A DNA stretch of 64,000 nucleotides from Solidesulfovibrio magneticus RS-1 (lineage in GTDB: Bacteria > Desulfobacterota > Desulfovibrionia > Desulfovibrionales > Desulfovibrionaceae), in the NCBI RefSeq assembly GCF_000010665.1, contig NC_012796.1, forward strand, positions 1,054,001-1,118,000, given 5' to 3'. Below the pieces are notes generated by a model. It was not told the origin of the DNA, ran no database searches, and saw only the letters and a list, made by a program, of their open reading frames with translations. Both the position numbers and the translations under genes were made by a program. Each line of letters begins with the position of its first letter. Positions within the stretch are counted from its first letter, which is position 1. Shown here piece after piece: positions 34,309 to 43,667 of this stretch.

Positions 34309-34677
34309 CTATTGGGCGAGTCCCGATCTTTCACAAGATTTAAGCATTTCTCTTTGGTGGAGTAATTCTTCGATCTTTATAAGCCTTTCAAAAATCTGGT
34401 TCATAATGGTGTCGATTCCTGAGCCCAAGAAAAGAGAGTAAATATATTCGACAAATTTTATATCTAGATAAATTATTTCGTGCAACTTTGTTCTTCCGTG
34501 AGTTTTAAATAATTCATCAATTTCTACGAAGGTAAGTGCTAATAATTCAGAATAGTACATAATAAGTAAAACTTTCTTGTCATAGGTTGTTGTAGATATT
34601 TCACCGAGAATACTGTTTGATATAAATCTAAGGTCTTTGTATGGCATTTTTTTGTGCTGGTTGTGGGGTGAGCTCAA
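34309..34677 (-). CDS. Small helical protein downstream of an MCP
   Basis: A 122-residue protein, or 112 if it starts at MPYKDLRFISNSILGEI; both starts lack a clear ribosome-binding site. All-helical, not recognised. Over about 88 residues it aligns without gaps, at low identity, to 61671-62018, which also follows an MCP gene; shared features are N-x-x-LG near the start and YF/YY at similar spacing. It occupies the place that cheW has in the left flank. A role beside the receptor is inference. An inverted repeat, TGGGGTGAG with CTCACCCCA, lies just upstream (34663-34711). Confidence 0.55.
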   Translation of the reverse strand: MSSPHNQHKKMPYKDLRFISNSILGEISTTTYDKKVLLIMYYSELLALTFVEIDELFKTHGRTKLHEIIYLDIKFVEYIYSLFLGSGIDTIMNQIFERLIKIEELLHQREMLKSCERSGLAQ

Positions 34678-34789
34678 ATATATTTCAGGAAATATGAACT
34701 CACCCCAGTTAATCTTAGAAGACGCTTCTGCTGACGATGTGCACTAACGGATTGGACCGTAGCTTGACATAATTGAGGATTATTTCCAA

Positions 34790-37258
34790 TTACCCTCTTC
34801 CTAATGCCAGCGGCTTCTTTCCTTCAGGAAGTTCTTTAGTGCCAGAACCACCATCTGATTTCATTTCATCAATAAGACGCTTAAGGACCTGGGCCTGATT
34901 CGCCAATTCACCCACAGCTTGAGCAGATTGTCTCATGGCATCGGCAGTTTCCGAAGAAACCCGATTTACAGATTCAATGCTACGATTAATTTCTTCGCTC
35001 GTAGAAGATTGCTGTTCAGATGCAGCGGCAATCGACCTAACCTGATCCGTAGTTTTTTCAGCCAAGGTGACAATTTGTCGTAAGGCATCTCCGGAGTTTG
35101 TCGCAAGGTTTGTGACCTCTTCAATATTCTTCCCGGTGCGCTCTACGTTTTCAATGTTCTTCTTGGTACCGTCCTGGATGCCCCGGATCGCGTTCCCGAC
35201 TTCCTTGGTTGCGGTCATGGTTTTTTCCGCCAGTTTCCTGACTTCATCAGCGACAACTGCGAATCCACGTCCGGCGTCACCGGCCCGGGCAGCTTCAATG
35301 GCTGCATTAAGTGCCAAGAGGTTGGTCTGGTCAGCAATGTCAGAGATGACATTAAGAATCTGTCCGATTCCCTCGGCTTGCTTACCCAAATTGTCCATAT
35401 CAATTTTCATTTCTTGGGATTGATTTTGGACTTGACCAATGCCCTTAACAACTTGACTTACCGCCCGTGCACCTTCTTCAGCTTTGTTTTTTGCCTGATC
35501 AGCTGTACCAGCCGCGTTCGATGCATTTTTAGCTACTTCAAGCACTGTTGCGTTCATTTCTTCCATCGCTGTCGCGGTTTCTGAAATACTGCGTGCTTGT
35601 TCTTCTGATCCTCTGCTTGATTGTTCAATCTGTGCTGATAATTGTTCAGACGCGGAAGTCACGATCTCTACAACACTTTCAAGTTGTTGAGCTGCTTGAA
35701 GCATGCCTTCAGCTTTTGCTCTTTCTGCTAATTTCTGCTGAAGTACGACTTCTGTTACGTCGTTAAATAATGTTATCCCGGCTACAACATTATGGTTGTA
35801 GTCGTAAATAGGAGAAGCATCAACGTTGACAATTTTTTCTTTGCCAGTCGTTGTCTTCATTTCGACGCGATCCATCTTGATAATGCGCTTTTCTTCTAGG
35901 GCTTGTTGGGTAATGGTTTTTTTGTTTTTATCATTGTAGACAAAGAAGCCCATGCTGGTTCCGACAAAATCTTTTGGGGAGCCATTCTTTTCAAAGAAAT
36001 CTATGACAGGTTGGTTGGCGAGTAGGATGTTGCCAGATGAGTCACCAATCACACACGGAACGGTTATGCCATTTATGACGCCATCGGCGTACTCGATTTT
36101 ATTTTTCAGCTCTTTGACCATGGTTCTCAGCGCATCAGCTAAAACGCCGATTTCGTCTTTTTGATTAATATCAAGAGTTTGGTTGAAATCACCTTCTGCG
36201 ACAGCCTTGGCAAACGTGACTCCCTTAATTATTGGCCTGCTAATTATTGACGCTAACCAAAATGCGATAGCCAGCCCAAGAACTATTGCGGTTGCTATTG
36301 TTGAAATGATTATTGTGTCAGCTTCCGCGCTTGTAGCTTGAGCTGCTTTTTTCGCATCTTCAAGCTTTTTGTAGCCTGCTTCTTCTGCTGCTTGTGCCTG
36401 TTTGATAACATTTAACCCCATAGTTGACATCGATTGTAAAATCAAATTTAAGTTGTCGTCGTTTTTTATCCATGAAGCTGCTGCCTTTTCATAAATCAGC
36501 GTAGCTGTTCTGGCATCTTTGATGAGTTGTGTCTCGCTGGGGTCGGTGGTGATCTTTTCCAGTTTGTTGTAGAGCTCCATTAACTCCGGGAGCATCTTTT
36601 GCATCGATGCGTAAGATTTTCTGTCTTTATAGTTCACTTCCTCTTTTTCGGCGCGCATGATTTTGAGAGCAAGCTCGTATATGTTTGTGGTGATTATGTA
36701 GCGCTGTACGTATTTGTCAAGAGTAGCTGGATCTGCACCATCTTTTTGAGCTTTGGTATAAGCTGATACCTGCATCGACAAAAATTTAGCGGCTGCATCT
36801 CCGACGATATTGCCGGTGCGAACCATTTCTTTTACTGCATCACGATTTTCTTTAATCGATTTTACTCCTTCTCTATATTTTTCAGCGTATTTTGCTGTTT
36901 CAGACCGAGCAATCTTGGACTTTTCTAAGAGGGTGTCGATGTTGTTTGCACGTGCAATTTCATCCACTTTGTCAAGAAATGAATTAAGCTCTTTGACGTT
37001 TTGTTCGGCCCGTAGATGTGCTTCATCCGATTGACTGATAAGATAATTTTTTTCCTCCATGATAGTATTGAGGGCCATGCGCTCGACACCGGTAGCGTAT
37101 TCTACCGCTTTAGCGTCACGGTCGGTTATACCTATAAGGGCAGAGGATACTTTGCCGATATATGTATAGGCTAAGCCGCCGAATATAACGGTTATGAGTA
37201 CAAGCGCTAGCGCCCCAGTCATGATTTTCGTTTTGATTTTCAAGTCACTGAAGCGCAT
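34790..37258 (-). CDS. Methyl-accepting chemotaxis protein with helical-bundle sensor and PAS (end of unit 1)
   Basis: An 822-residue receptor with the same architecture as 3193-5661 and about 97% identical residues. Most differences are in TM2 ([20 protein letters not shown]) and the C-terminal tail ([17 protein letters not shown]). The signalling tip [20 protein letters not shown] is intact. Unlike the left-flank copy it is not coupled to cheW but is followed 112 bases later by a small helical protein. Near identity of two receptors suggests recent duplication or gene conversion rather than new specificity. Confidence 0.95.
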   Translation of the reverse strand: MRFSDLKIKTKIMTGALALVLITVIFGGLAYTYIGKVSSALIGITDRDAKAVEYATGVERMALNTIMEEKNYLISQSDEAHLRAEQNVKELNSFLDKVDEIARANNIDTLLEKSKIARSETAKYAEKYREGVKSIKENRDAVKEMVRTGNIVGDAAAKFLSMQVSAYTKAQKDGADPATLDKYVQRYIITTNIYELALKIMRAEKEEVNYKDRKSYASMQKMLPELMELYNKLEKITTDPSETQLIKDARTATLIYEKAAASWIKNDDNLNLILQSMSTMGLNVIKQAQAAEEAGYKKLEDAKKAAQATSAEADTIIISTIATAIVLGLAIAFWLASIISRPIIKGVTFAKAVAEGDFNQTLDINQKDEIGVLADALRTMVKELKNKIEYADGVINGITVPCVIGDSSGNILLANQPVIDFFEKNGSPKDFVGTSMGFFVYNDKNKKTITQQALEEKRIIKMDRVEMKTTTGKEKIVNVDASPIYDYNHNVVAGITLFNDVTEVVLQQKLAERAKAEGMLQAAQQLESVVEIVTSASEQLSAQIEQSSRGSEEQARSISETATAMEEMNATVLEVAKNASNAAGTADQAKNKAEEGARAVSQVVKGIGQVQNQSQEMKIDMDNLGKQAEGIGQILNVISDIADQTNLLALNAAIEAARAGDAGRGFAVVADEVRKLAEKTMTATKEVGNAIRGIQDGTKKNIENVERTGKNIEEVTNLATNSGDALRQIVTLAEKTTDQVRSIAAASEQQSSTSEEINRSIESVNRVSSETADAMRQSAQAVGELANQAQVLKRLIDEMKSDGGSGTKELPEGKKPLALGRG

Positions 37259-37700
37259 ATCTGCTCTCCTGTCGTAGTAGTGGTGGATTTCATGTGGCGC
37301 TTTGTTGAGTCAACTTCCACGGCTATCCTATTATACAGTTCTATCGGATTGTCACGATTTTCAGAAAAAATATAATACTTGCCTGGAAGTGAGGTGGCGT
37401 TTAAATTCCCAGAAGTAACAGCTATCCTCATAGTCTCAGGTGGAAAATTTTATCGCCAACTGTTTGGATAAGCTCATTATCTTGTTTGGTCTGATTTAAA
37501 CTTTTCCCGAAATGAGGTGGGCGGTTTGGGGGTTTTTTCACGAGTGCAGGTTCCTGCATGAGGGTGGCATGCTGATATTCTTGCGTAACATATTGAAATA
37601 ATTGATAATTATTTATTTGTTTCCCCGGGCTGTTTTTTTCCGTCATCCCCACGATAATTTCCCCTTGACCCCCCCGTCCATAAACCGTATTTACCCACCT
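37259..37700. other. MCP leader region, copy 2
   Basis: No gene seen. Counterpart of 5662-6104, with the same P2-like GCAGGTTCCTGC (near 37546) and AT-rich stretches. Confidence 0.45.
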
Positions 37701-37822
37701 CGCCAACACGGTGCCAACAAGCGCCAACGGGTTGGTCCCCGAAAAAATCTGGGAAACGGAAAATTCGGGGTTGACTTGGGGAAGAGTTCTGAGTATATAA
37801 ACCCTTCCCTGATTTTGAATCT

Positions 37823-37884
37823 AGGAGCGTAGCTCAGGGGGAGAGCACTTGCTTGACACGCCAATAGCGTGATTTAACCCCCTA
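37823..37884 (+). pseudogene. tRNA-Val(GAC) 5' fragment / tRNA-like sequence, copy 2
   Basis: Identical to copy 1 through the D-arm and anticodon loop TTGACAC. The 3' CTCCT that could pair with AGGAG in copy 1 is CCCCT here, so the outer stem is weakened. It marks the junction between unit 1 and unit 2. Confidence 0.7.
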
Positions 37885-37917
37885 AAATCTTTAAAGAAGC
37901 CCCTGTGAAAAAGTGAT

Positions 37918-37955
37918 CTCGTTGGCGAGCCGCCAACGGGATTTTTTGTTTTTAT
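37918..37955 (+). terminator. Rho-independent terminator after tRNA-like fragment, copy 2
   Basis: CGTTGGC/GCCAACG stem with loop GAGCC, followed by GGGATTTTTTG. Confidence 0.72.
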
Positions 37956-38227
37956 TAGGTCTACTATCGACCTCGTTGGCGCATCTGTGGCTGATCTGTG
38001 GCGGTCCAGCCAACTCGGGTTCCATTTCCTTCCTGTTTCTCCTGATCCGTGCCGATTCTCCAGGTCCATCTCCTGATCCAGCTGGTCAAAAAGTGCAGGT
38101 TCCTGCGTTTTTTATCGTCGTCTATGATGCGGGATGGCAGAGTCCTGCAAACTCACTCACACTAATTGCTTGCGCATTTTCCAGAAAATAGTAGCCTCAC
38201 ATTGAAACTGTGTGGTAAGTAAGTCCA

Positions 38228-38419
38228 ATGGAAAAGCCATTGGTGTATGCCAAAGTAGGCATAACATTTGATAAGCTAGTCTCTGATGCTTTCGATGCAA
38301 TATTAAATCGCGGAAACTATTCGCTAGCTTTTGATCTCAATGCAAGATTGACAGATACACAGTCCGGTGCAGCAGCTCTTTCGGTTTTGCTGGATTTTGT
38401 AGATATTTTCATTGAATAG
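38228..38419 (+). CDS. 63-residue hypothetical protein (variable cassette, unit 2 only)
   Basis: Not recognised. The protein begins MEKPLVYAKVGITFDKLVSD and ends in LLDFVDIFIE; it has a plausible alpha/beta pattern. The ribosome-binding site is poor (TAAGTAAG). It lies 95 bases before a response regulator in the place where unit 1 has the zinc-ribbon gene, after P2-like palindromes at about 38088-38100 and 38145-38160. Confidence 0.42.
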   Translation: MEKPLVYAKVGITFDKLVSDAFDAILNRGNYSLAFDLNARLTDTQSGAAALSVLLDFVDIFIE

Positions 38420-38514
38420 GTCAATCCTTCTGTCGGTTTCGGGCTCATGCTTTGCAATTTTAGCTGGTTTTGTTTGTTATTACAATGGTTGGAATATTCT
38501 TGGAGTGTCATAAT

Positions 38515-38904
38515 ATGGGAGATCGTTTTTATAAGATTTTGCTTGTTGATGATTCTGAGGCGAACCGAGCTCTTGTTGAAATGTATCTCGAAGATCATCC
38601 TTATTCTGTTGCTTGCACTTCAAACGGGTATGGCGCGTTAAAGTGTTTTGAAAGTGATCTTTACGATTGCATCTTGATGGATGTCGAAATGCCTGGAATG
38701 AATGGTTTTGAAGTTGTTGAAAAAATGAGGGCCATTGAGTCTCAAAATGGTGCTGGTGAAACGCCTGTAATTTTTTTGACAGCACATGATCGGTGTCAGT
38801 ACATAGACAAAATAGGTAAAGTATCTAGTTCGATATTGCTTACTAAGCCTATTCGGCGTATTGATCTGTTAAAGAATGTGCATGAAATGATTGTAAATCA
38901 CTAA
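38515..38904 (+). CDS. CheY-like response regulator
   Basis: A 129-residue stand-alone receiver beginning MGDRFYKILLVDDSEANRAL. Phospho-acceptor Asp56 is in LMDVEMPGMNG, the switch Thr in VIFLTAHD and the Lys in LLTKPIRR. I preferred the ATG at 38515 (GGAG 9-10 bases upstream) over one 15 codons earlier. It is a unit 2-specific cassette. The closest in style are receivers of hybrid kinases, so it may have been detached from one. Confidence 0.9.
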   Translation: MGDRFYKILLVDDSEANRALVEMYLEDHPYSVACTSNGYGALKCFESDLYDCILMDVEMPGMNGFEVVEKMRAIESQNGAGETPVIFLTAHDRCQYIDKIGKVSSSILLTKPIRRIDLLKNVHEMIVNH

Positions 38905-38934
38905 TGGGAAGTGCTGAGGAGTACAGTTCGCCCC

Positions 38935-39220
38935 GACTCAGTTTGGTCAAAAACGCGGTTTCCTTCGTTTTTGAGGTAGTCCCGGGGGCGGGATGGCAGA
39001 ATTCTGCCATTACCAGCGCCGAAAGAACGGCATAACATCCATTTAAAAAAGTCCAGTTTACTGGAAGTCTGGATTGTCAGTCTTGTAGTGATTTTTGTGA
39101 AAAGATTACAAGAACACCTCTACGGCTGAAATTCCTTGGTGTTCTCCTTTAACGGAAACACCAAGTAAGTTTCCCAATCTGTAGCCGATGGGGTACAAGT
39201 GCGACACAAGAGATATTTCA
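38935..39220 (-). repeat. Type-B cassette-junction module (P3-P2-P1-Q)
   Basis: P3 variant (GGTCAAAAACGCGGTTTCCT region, 38945-38973), P2 as a perfect 18-base palindrome ATGGCAGAATTCTGCCAT (38993-39010), P1 TCCAGTTTACTGGA (39052-39065) and Q (about 39158-39185). It separates the response-regulator cassette from the convergent 73-residue gene. Confidence 0.75.
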
Positions 39221-39265
39221 AGAATTTGGTGATCAAAGTCAGCACGGGCATAGGCCGTATCTGTC

Positions 39266-39487
39266 CTAGGCATCGACGGTACTTTTGTCACGGAGACGAC
39301 TGTCATATGTTCTTCTCAAATTTCTTAGCGACTCTTCACTGCTCAAAACTATGACAACTTCTAGGCTATGGCGTGAAGTATCAAATATGTTCCATGGCTC
39401 GTTTTGTTCGTATTGCTTTAATGTCATCCAGAAGCGCTTGCAAATCTGCGGACTATAACAATCTTTCTTGATCTGGTCTTTAGTCAT
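39266..39487 (-). CDS. Conserved 73-residue protein downstream of the diguanylate cyclase, copy 2
   Basis: Same length as 6973-7194 with about 88% identical residues (MTKDQIKKDCYSPQICKRFW onward); changes concentrate at the C-terminus. The start is chosen by homology; an upstream extension exists only in this copy. It follows the GGDEF gene by 53 bases. Confidence 0.65.
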   Translation of the reverse strand: MTKDQIKKDCYSPQICKRFWMTLKQYEQNEPWNIFDTSRHSLEVVIVLSSEESLRNLRRTYDSRLRDKSTVDA

Positions 39488-39540
39488 TGTTCCCTTTTTC
39501 TGCCGAATAATCGCACTTTTAGGTGTTGTAGGTTCTTCAT

Positions 39541-41394
39541 TTAGTTTTTGGCGCAAAACACCATATTGCGGCCATTGGCTTTTGCTGTGTAGAGAGCGTC
39601 GTCTGAAATTTTTGTTAAATCGTTGATTGTCGTATTTGTATTTGGATCGAACTGTGCAATACCGATGCTAACTGTGATGTTTAGGAGGTCGTTTTCATAC
39701 TCAAATTTTGTCGATTCCACCAGTTTCCTAAAACGTTCAGAAGCGAGTATCGCTTCCTCTTTGTCTGTTTCTGGCATAATCACTGCAAACTCTTCACCAC
39801 CGATGCGCCCGATAATGTCCGATGAACGAAAACAATTGAGAGCTAGTTTGCTGAGTTCTCGCAAAACTAGATCGCCTGCTTCGTGACCCCAGGTGTCGTT
39901 TACTTGTTTGAAGTGATCTATGTCGAATAATGCTATTGACAAGTTCGCTTTATGTCGTTTGGCCATTTCGAAAAGAATGCTACTGTGTTCCAAGAAGTGC
40001 TGTCTATTGTTTAGGCCAGTCAAGCTGTCGGTGGTTGCCATTTCTTTAAGTCTTTCTTCCATTATCTTTCTTTCTGTTATGTCGCGTGCTGCGGAAAATA
40101 TACCGGTTGAGATTCCGGTTTCGTCCTTGAAAACAGAAAAATTGAAAATAGCATGAGTGTTTTTCCCGTTTATATTCGTAAACTCTAGTTCGTGATTTTT
40201 GATTGAAGAATATAAAAGAGTGTCCTGAAGCCCTTGGTCAGCTTTTTGGTCATCAGTAAATAACGAGCTAAATTTTCTCCCGATTAGTTCCGTGCGGCTT
40301 AGTCCAGTTATTGTTTCTGTGGATTTGTTGGCGTCTGTTATGACTCCTTCTCGGTCAATTGCCATGATAGGGTCTGTGTTGATTTCAAAAAGACTTCTGT
40401 TGTAATTGTTCGCCTGTTTTAAAAGTTCTCTAGCTGCTACCTTTTCTTCTACTTCACGTTTCAAATTTCTATTTTTCCAGAAAATGATGCCAAAGATCAA
40501 GAGTGCAAGCCCTGTTAGCTTCAGCGCCCATTGTAGAACGTGATATGGATTTGTAAGGCTGGAGTACTCGAGTCGGAGCCATTTTTGTCTTATTAAATTT
40601 TCTTCCTCTGGTGTAATTGAGTCTAGTCCTTTTTGGAGGATTCTTTTAAGTATTGGCATACTGTTAGGAGTTGCCATGGCTAATTTGTTATCACCCCAAG
40701 GTGTTGGCGCTGCTACTTTAAGATTTGATAACCCTCGTTTGTTTATTAAGTATGATGCAACTGCAAGATCAACGATACAAGCTTGGGCTTTTCCTAAAGA
40801 AACGGCTTCTAGCATAGACTCGGTGTCTTGTTCGAATTGGTAGTCTAAGGTTACTTCTGGGAACTCATTTTTTACTTTGCTATATGTTGATAGCGTTTTT
40901 ACTTCGGCAACTTTCAGGCCGTTTAAATCTTTTACAGAACCTATAAAAGGACCGTCACTCCGGCTAATTATGACTAAAGGGTAGGACAGATACGGACTGG
41001 TGTATGATAAAAAATCTGCCCGCTCTGGTGTCCAGGAAATGCAAGGGAATACATCAATCTTGCCCTCTCGTCCTAGTTCTAGAGCCCTGTCAAATGTAAT
41101 GTTGAAAACTGGTTCGAAAGTAACTCCAAGTCGTCTTTCTAAGAGGCGTATTGTGTCAGCAGCTATTCCTTTGAATTCAAAGCCTCTGTAGCTGTTCTCG
41201 ACAAATTGAAAAGGAGGGAAAGCAATTCCTACTCCCATCGAAAGCTTGGGATGCTCAATTAGAAATTTTTTCTCCTCTTGTGTCAGGTTTAGAGTCTGTC
41301 TTTCAGTTCCATGTGCTATTTTTCTGAACGTGGTTGCAGAAAAAGTAGTCGCAATTAGCAGCGTTAAAATGAAAAAGTGAACTTTTTTGACCAT
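39541..41394 (-). CDS. Membrane diguanylate cyclase with SBP_bac_3 sensor and PAS, copy 2
   Basis: A 617-residue copy of 7214-9103 with the same signal peptide, periplasmic binding-protein-like domain, TM, PAS and GGDEF (GGEEF with an RSSD I-site). The C-terminus ends NMVFCAKN, 12 residues shorter than copy 1. The start MVKKVHFF is chosen because it aligns with copy 1; an in-frame ATG seven codons upstream is blocked by a stop in copy 1. Identity is about 97%, much higher than for the cassettes around it. Confidence 0.92.
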   Translation of the reverse strand: MVKKVHFFILTLLIATTFSATTFRKIAHGTERQTLNLTQEEKKFLIEHPKLSMGVGIAFPPFQFVENSYRGFEFKGIAADTIRLLERRLGVTFEPVFNITFDRALELGREGKIDVFPCISWTPERADFLSYTSPYLSYPLVIISRSDGPFIGSVKDLNGLKVAEVKTLSTYSKVKNEFPEVTLDYQFEQDTESMLEAVSLGKAQACIVDLAVASYLINKRGLSNLKVAAPTPWGDNKLAMATPNSMPILKRILQKGLDSITPEEENLIRQKWLRLEYSSLTNPYHVLQWALKLTGLALLIFGIIFWKNRNLKREVEEKVAARELLKQANNYNRSLFEINTDPIMAIDREGVITDANKSTETITGLSRTELIGRKFSSLFTDDQKADQGLQDTLLYSSIKNHELEFTNINGKNTHAIFNFSVFKDETGISTGIFSAARDITERKIMEERLKEMATTDSLTGLNNRQHFLEHSSILFEMAKRHKANLSIALFDIDHFKQVNDTWGHEAGDLVLRELSKLALNCFRSSDIIGRIGGEEFAVIMPETDKEEAILASERFRKLVESTKFEYENDLLNITVSIGIAQFDPNTNTTINDLTKISDDALYTAKANGRNMVFCAKN

Positions 41395-41436
41395 AATTAA
41401 AGGCCATGACGCCATTGTGTTTTGTTAAAGTGTTGA

Positions 41437-41915
41437 GTCTTTAGACTTTTTAAGGTCCTTCGGCGTGTCCATCCACAACAGGAGCGGGTAGGACTCGCAG
41501 GACTCTGCGAATTTCAACCCCGAAAAATCGCTAACTTCTGGATTTTCAAAAGTTCAGTAAACTGGAATCCTGGTGCATCGGTCTCAAGGTTTTTTTCGCG
41601 GCAACCACACAGGGACAGTTTGTCTGCTGTAATTCTTAAACTTCTCTCCGATAACGGCAACGATAACACCAAGTAAACTTCCCAAGCGGCGGCCTATTGG
41701 ATATGCTCAGCGCTACTGGCTCAACTGGGCGGCAACGACTTTGGGACCAGCCCAGGACTAATCCTGTCACAGCATACCACTCACTAAAAAAGATGTAATA
41801 TCTGGGTAGAGCGGGTAACTTTCAAGTCATGAGCTTACATCTTTTCTGATTCTTCTGGTACATCCCATTTCCAGTTGGTCAAAAACGAAATTCCTTTCGT
41901 TTTTGGGGTTGCTGA
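41437..41915 (-). repeat. Type-B module between histidine kinase and GGDEF
   Basis: Read on the minus strand: P3 as a textbook inverted repeat (AAAAACGAAA at 41881-41890, loop TTCC, complement at 41895-41904), a hairpin with arms AGATGTAA and TTACATCT (about 41790-41845), Q, P1 (near 41545) and P2 (near 41505). The part nearest the GGDEF gene matches the single module of unit 1 (9140-9535). Confidence 0.75.
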
Positions 41916-41925
41916 TTGGAATGAA

Positions 41926-43083
41926 CTATTTACCTTGGTTGCATTTCGGTATGTTTACCCAGAACACGGTTCCGTCAGGTTCCTCTGAAGTGAAGCCTAC
42001 TTTTCCACTAAGATAATTCTCTGTGAGTAGTTTTATGGAGTAGGTGCCAAGTCCACGGTCTAGTCCTTTTGTTGAAAAGGATCTTTTGAAAATCTGGACT
42101 TTGACATGGTCGGGTATGACTCTTCTACTAGCTACCCAAAATTTTGCAAAATCACCGTCATCGTCTAGTCCTAATGTTATACTACCATTTTCAGACGTGG
42201 CTTCTAATGCATTGATGACCATATTTATGATAACGCGCATGAGTAAAGTGTAGTCTGATAAGACCTGGACGTTGACGCTGTTGGGGGAAACAACTATTCT
42301 CTTCCCATATGCTTTAGGATGTGTGCGGTACTCGTTTGCTACAAGGTTGATTAGCTCGATGCCTTGTAAAGTGATCATGGAGAGACTGTATTCTTTGTTT
42401 TCAAGCGCCAGTAGTTGTTTTTGTTTCTTAATTTCTTCTACAAGGCCAAACAGTGACGCTTGGACAAGGCTCATTAACTCTTTGCTTTCTTCTGGAACTT
42501 CGTCGAACAAGGTGTCAAGTAGGGCTTTTGCTCCTCCGGCTGCATTAAGAATATCGTGAAAAAAGATTCGTTCCAGTATTTTTCTACGTTTTTCGTCTTC
42601 TATATCTACGATTGAGACAACATAATACTTTGCGTTTTCAACATCCCAAGGAGAAACAAATACTCTCAGGTCTTTTGCCGAGCTTTCATTGTTGTAGCTT
42701 ACCAGAAGTTGGCAGTCGTGTTGAACTTTAGAATTGTTAATCATGCTTTCTAATACTGCTCGGAGAGCACCACATTCACGGCAAAATGTAGAAGTGCCAC
42801 ATCCTGCTTCTTCCACGTGGGCGTAGCTACAACCCATGGCTTCACCGGGGCGAAGCCCAAGGAAATTGCCTAGGTCGTTGATGCCAAGGATGTCTAAAAA
42901 AGCTTTATTGCTGAAAACTATTTGCCGGTGACTGTTTAAAACAATCAGCGGAAGAGGAAAGAAGTCAAAGTAGCTAGAGCATATGTGCCCAGAAAGCTGT
43001 TTTCTCTCTTCCTGCACTTCAGTAATGCTTAAACGTTCAGGTGGGGCGCATTTTGTATGTAACTGATCGCTGCTCAAGTTCAT
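41926..43083 (-). CDS. Cytoplasmic histidine kinase with Cys-rich PAS (cassette present only in unit 2)
   Basis: A 385-residue soluble kinase. PAS domain (about 35-165) contains a Cys cluster, CSYAHVEEAGCGTSTFCREC (about 85-104), of the kind seen in PAS kinases of delta-proteobacteria and possibly binding metal or sensing redox. An atypical dimerisation helix holds the likely phospho-His (FFHDILNAAGGAKAL, about 175) and an HATPase follows (NMVINALEATSENG to FSTKGLDRGLGTYSIK). There is no receiver. It is flanked on both sides by junction modules, and unit 1 has a single module in its place. Confidence 0.88.
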   Translation of the reverse strand: MNLSSDQLHTKCAPPERLSITEVQEERKQLSGHICSSYFDFFPLPLIVLNSHRQIVFSNKAFLDILGINDLGNFLGLRPGEAMGCSYAHVEEAGCGTSTFCRECGALRAVLESMINNSKVQHDCQLLVSYNNESSAKDLRVFVSPWDVENAKYYVVSIVDIEDEKRRKILERIFFHDILNAAGGAKALLDTLFDEVPEESKELMSLVQASLFGLVEEIKKQKQLLALENKEYSLSMITLQGIELINLVANEYRTHPKAYGKRIVVSPNSVNVQVLSDYTLLMRVIINMVINALEATSENGSITLGLDDDGDFAKFWVASRRVIPDHVKVQIFKRSFSTKGLDRGLGTYSIKLLTENYLSGKVGFTSEEPDGTVFWVNIPKCNQGK

Positions 43084-43164
43084 ATCCTTCCGGTTGATTT
43101 AGTTGAAAATTAGAAAAGTAGTGCGTGTATTATCGGTATCTTACATCACTTTGGCCTAAATCTA

Positions 43165-43660
43165 GTCCGTTCGGTGGTCAAAAACGAAATTTCTTTTGTT
43201 TTTAAGGCTGCCTATCGGGTTTAATCGCAAAACTTTGCCATTCTGCACTTCTCTTTGTGTAAAACTCTGCATTTACGGTGTATTTTTAGCTTGTTCCCGG
43301 GATTAGCGGCGCATGGTAGGTCTGCGCTCGCAGGATCCTGCGATTTTCAGCGCCGAGAAAACGGCAAATTCCTGGATTTTCAAAAGTCCAGTAAACTGGA
43401 ATCCTGGGGCATCGGTCTCACGGTGAGTTTCATGGCAACTTCACTGGACTCTTGTCCTGAGTAATTCTTGAACTTTTTCTCCGCCAGCAGCAACACCAAG
43501 TAAACTTCCCAAGCTGCGGCTGATGGGATACACTCACCACAACTGGCCCAACGGGCGGCACTGGGACCACCTGGGACTGATCATGGCCCAGCATACCACG
43601 CCGCTAAAAAAAGGTGAACCACCGGGGCAGGGCGGTCCACCTTCTGACTAAAAATTAAAC
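43165..43660 (-). repeat. Type-B module between Zn-finger-like gene and histidine kinase
   Basis: Q (about 43494-43533), P1 TCCAGTAAACTGGA (43387-43400), P2 CGCAGGATCCTGCG (43329-43342) and P3 (GGTCAAAAACGAAATTTCTT at 43173-43192). The half next to 43668 is nearly identical to the unit 1 module. Confidence 0.75.
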
Positions 43661-43667
43661 AAAGCGG

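Larger units (their letters stand above)
6228..37823. mobile_element. Integrative replicating unit 1 (about 31.6 kb)
   Basis: Proposed limits are the two tRNA-Val fragments starting at 6228 and 37824. The unit contains two tyrosine recombinases, a primase-helicase with an iteron origin, regulators, a transglycosylase-like enzyme, variable signalling cargo separated by repeat modules, and a terminal MCP. The same backbone repeats in unit 2. Limits are inferred from the direct repeat of the tRNA fragment and the periodic gene order; the true attachment sites have not been shown. No conjugation genes are visible. Confidence 0.55.
37702..38014. other. attP-like region, copy 2
   Basis: GCCAAC at 37702, 37713, 37723, 37932 and 38009, and GTTGGC at 37921 and 37975, surround the dyad CACGC-CAATA-GCGTG (37857-37871). 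Arm positions match copy 1 one for one. The central bases of the dyad differ by one base from copy 1 (CAATA versus CAAAA). Confidence 0.5.
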
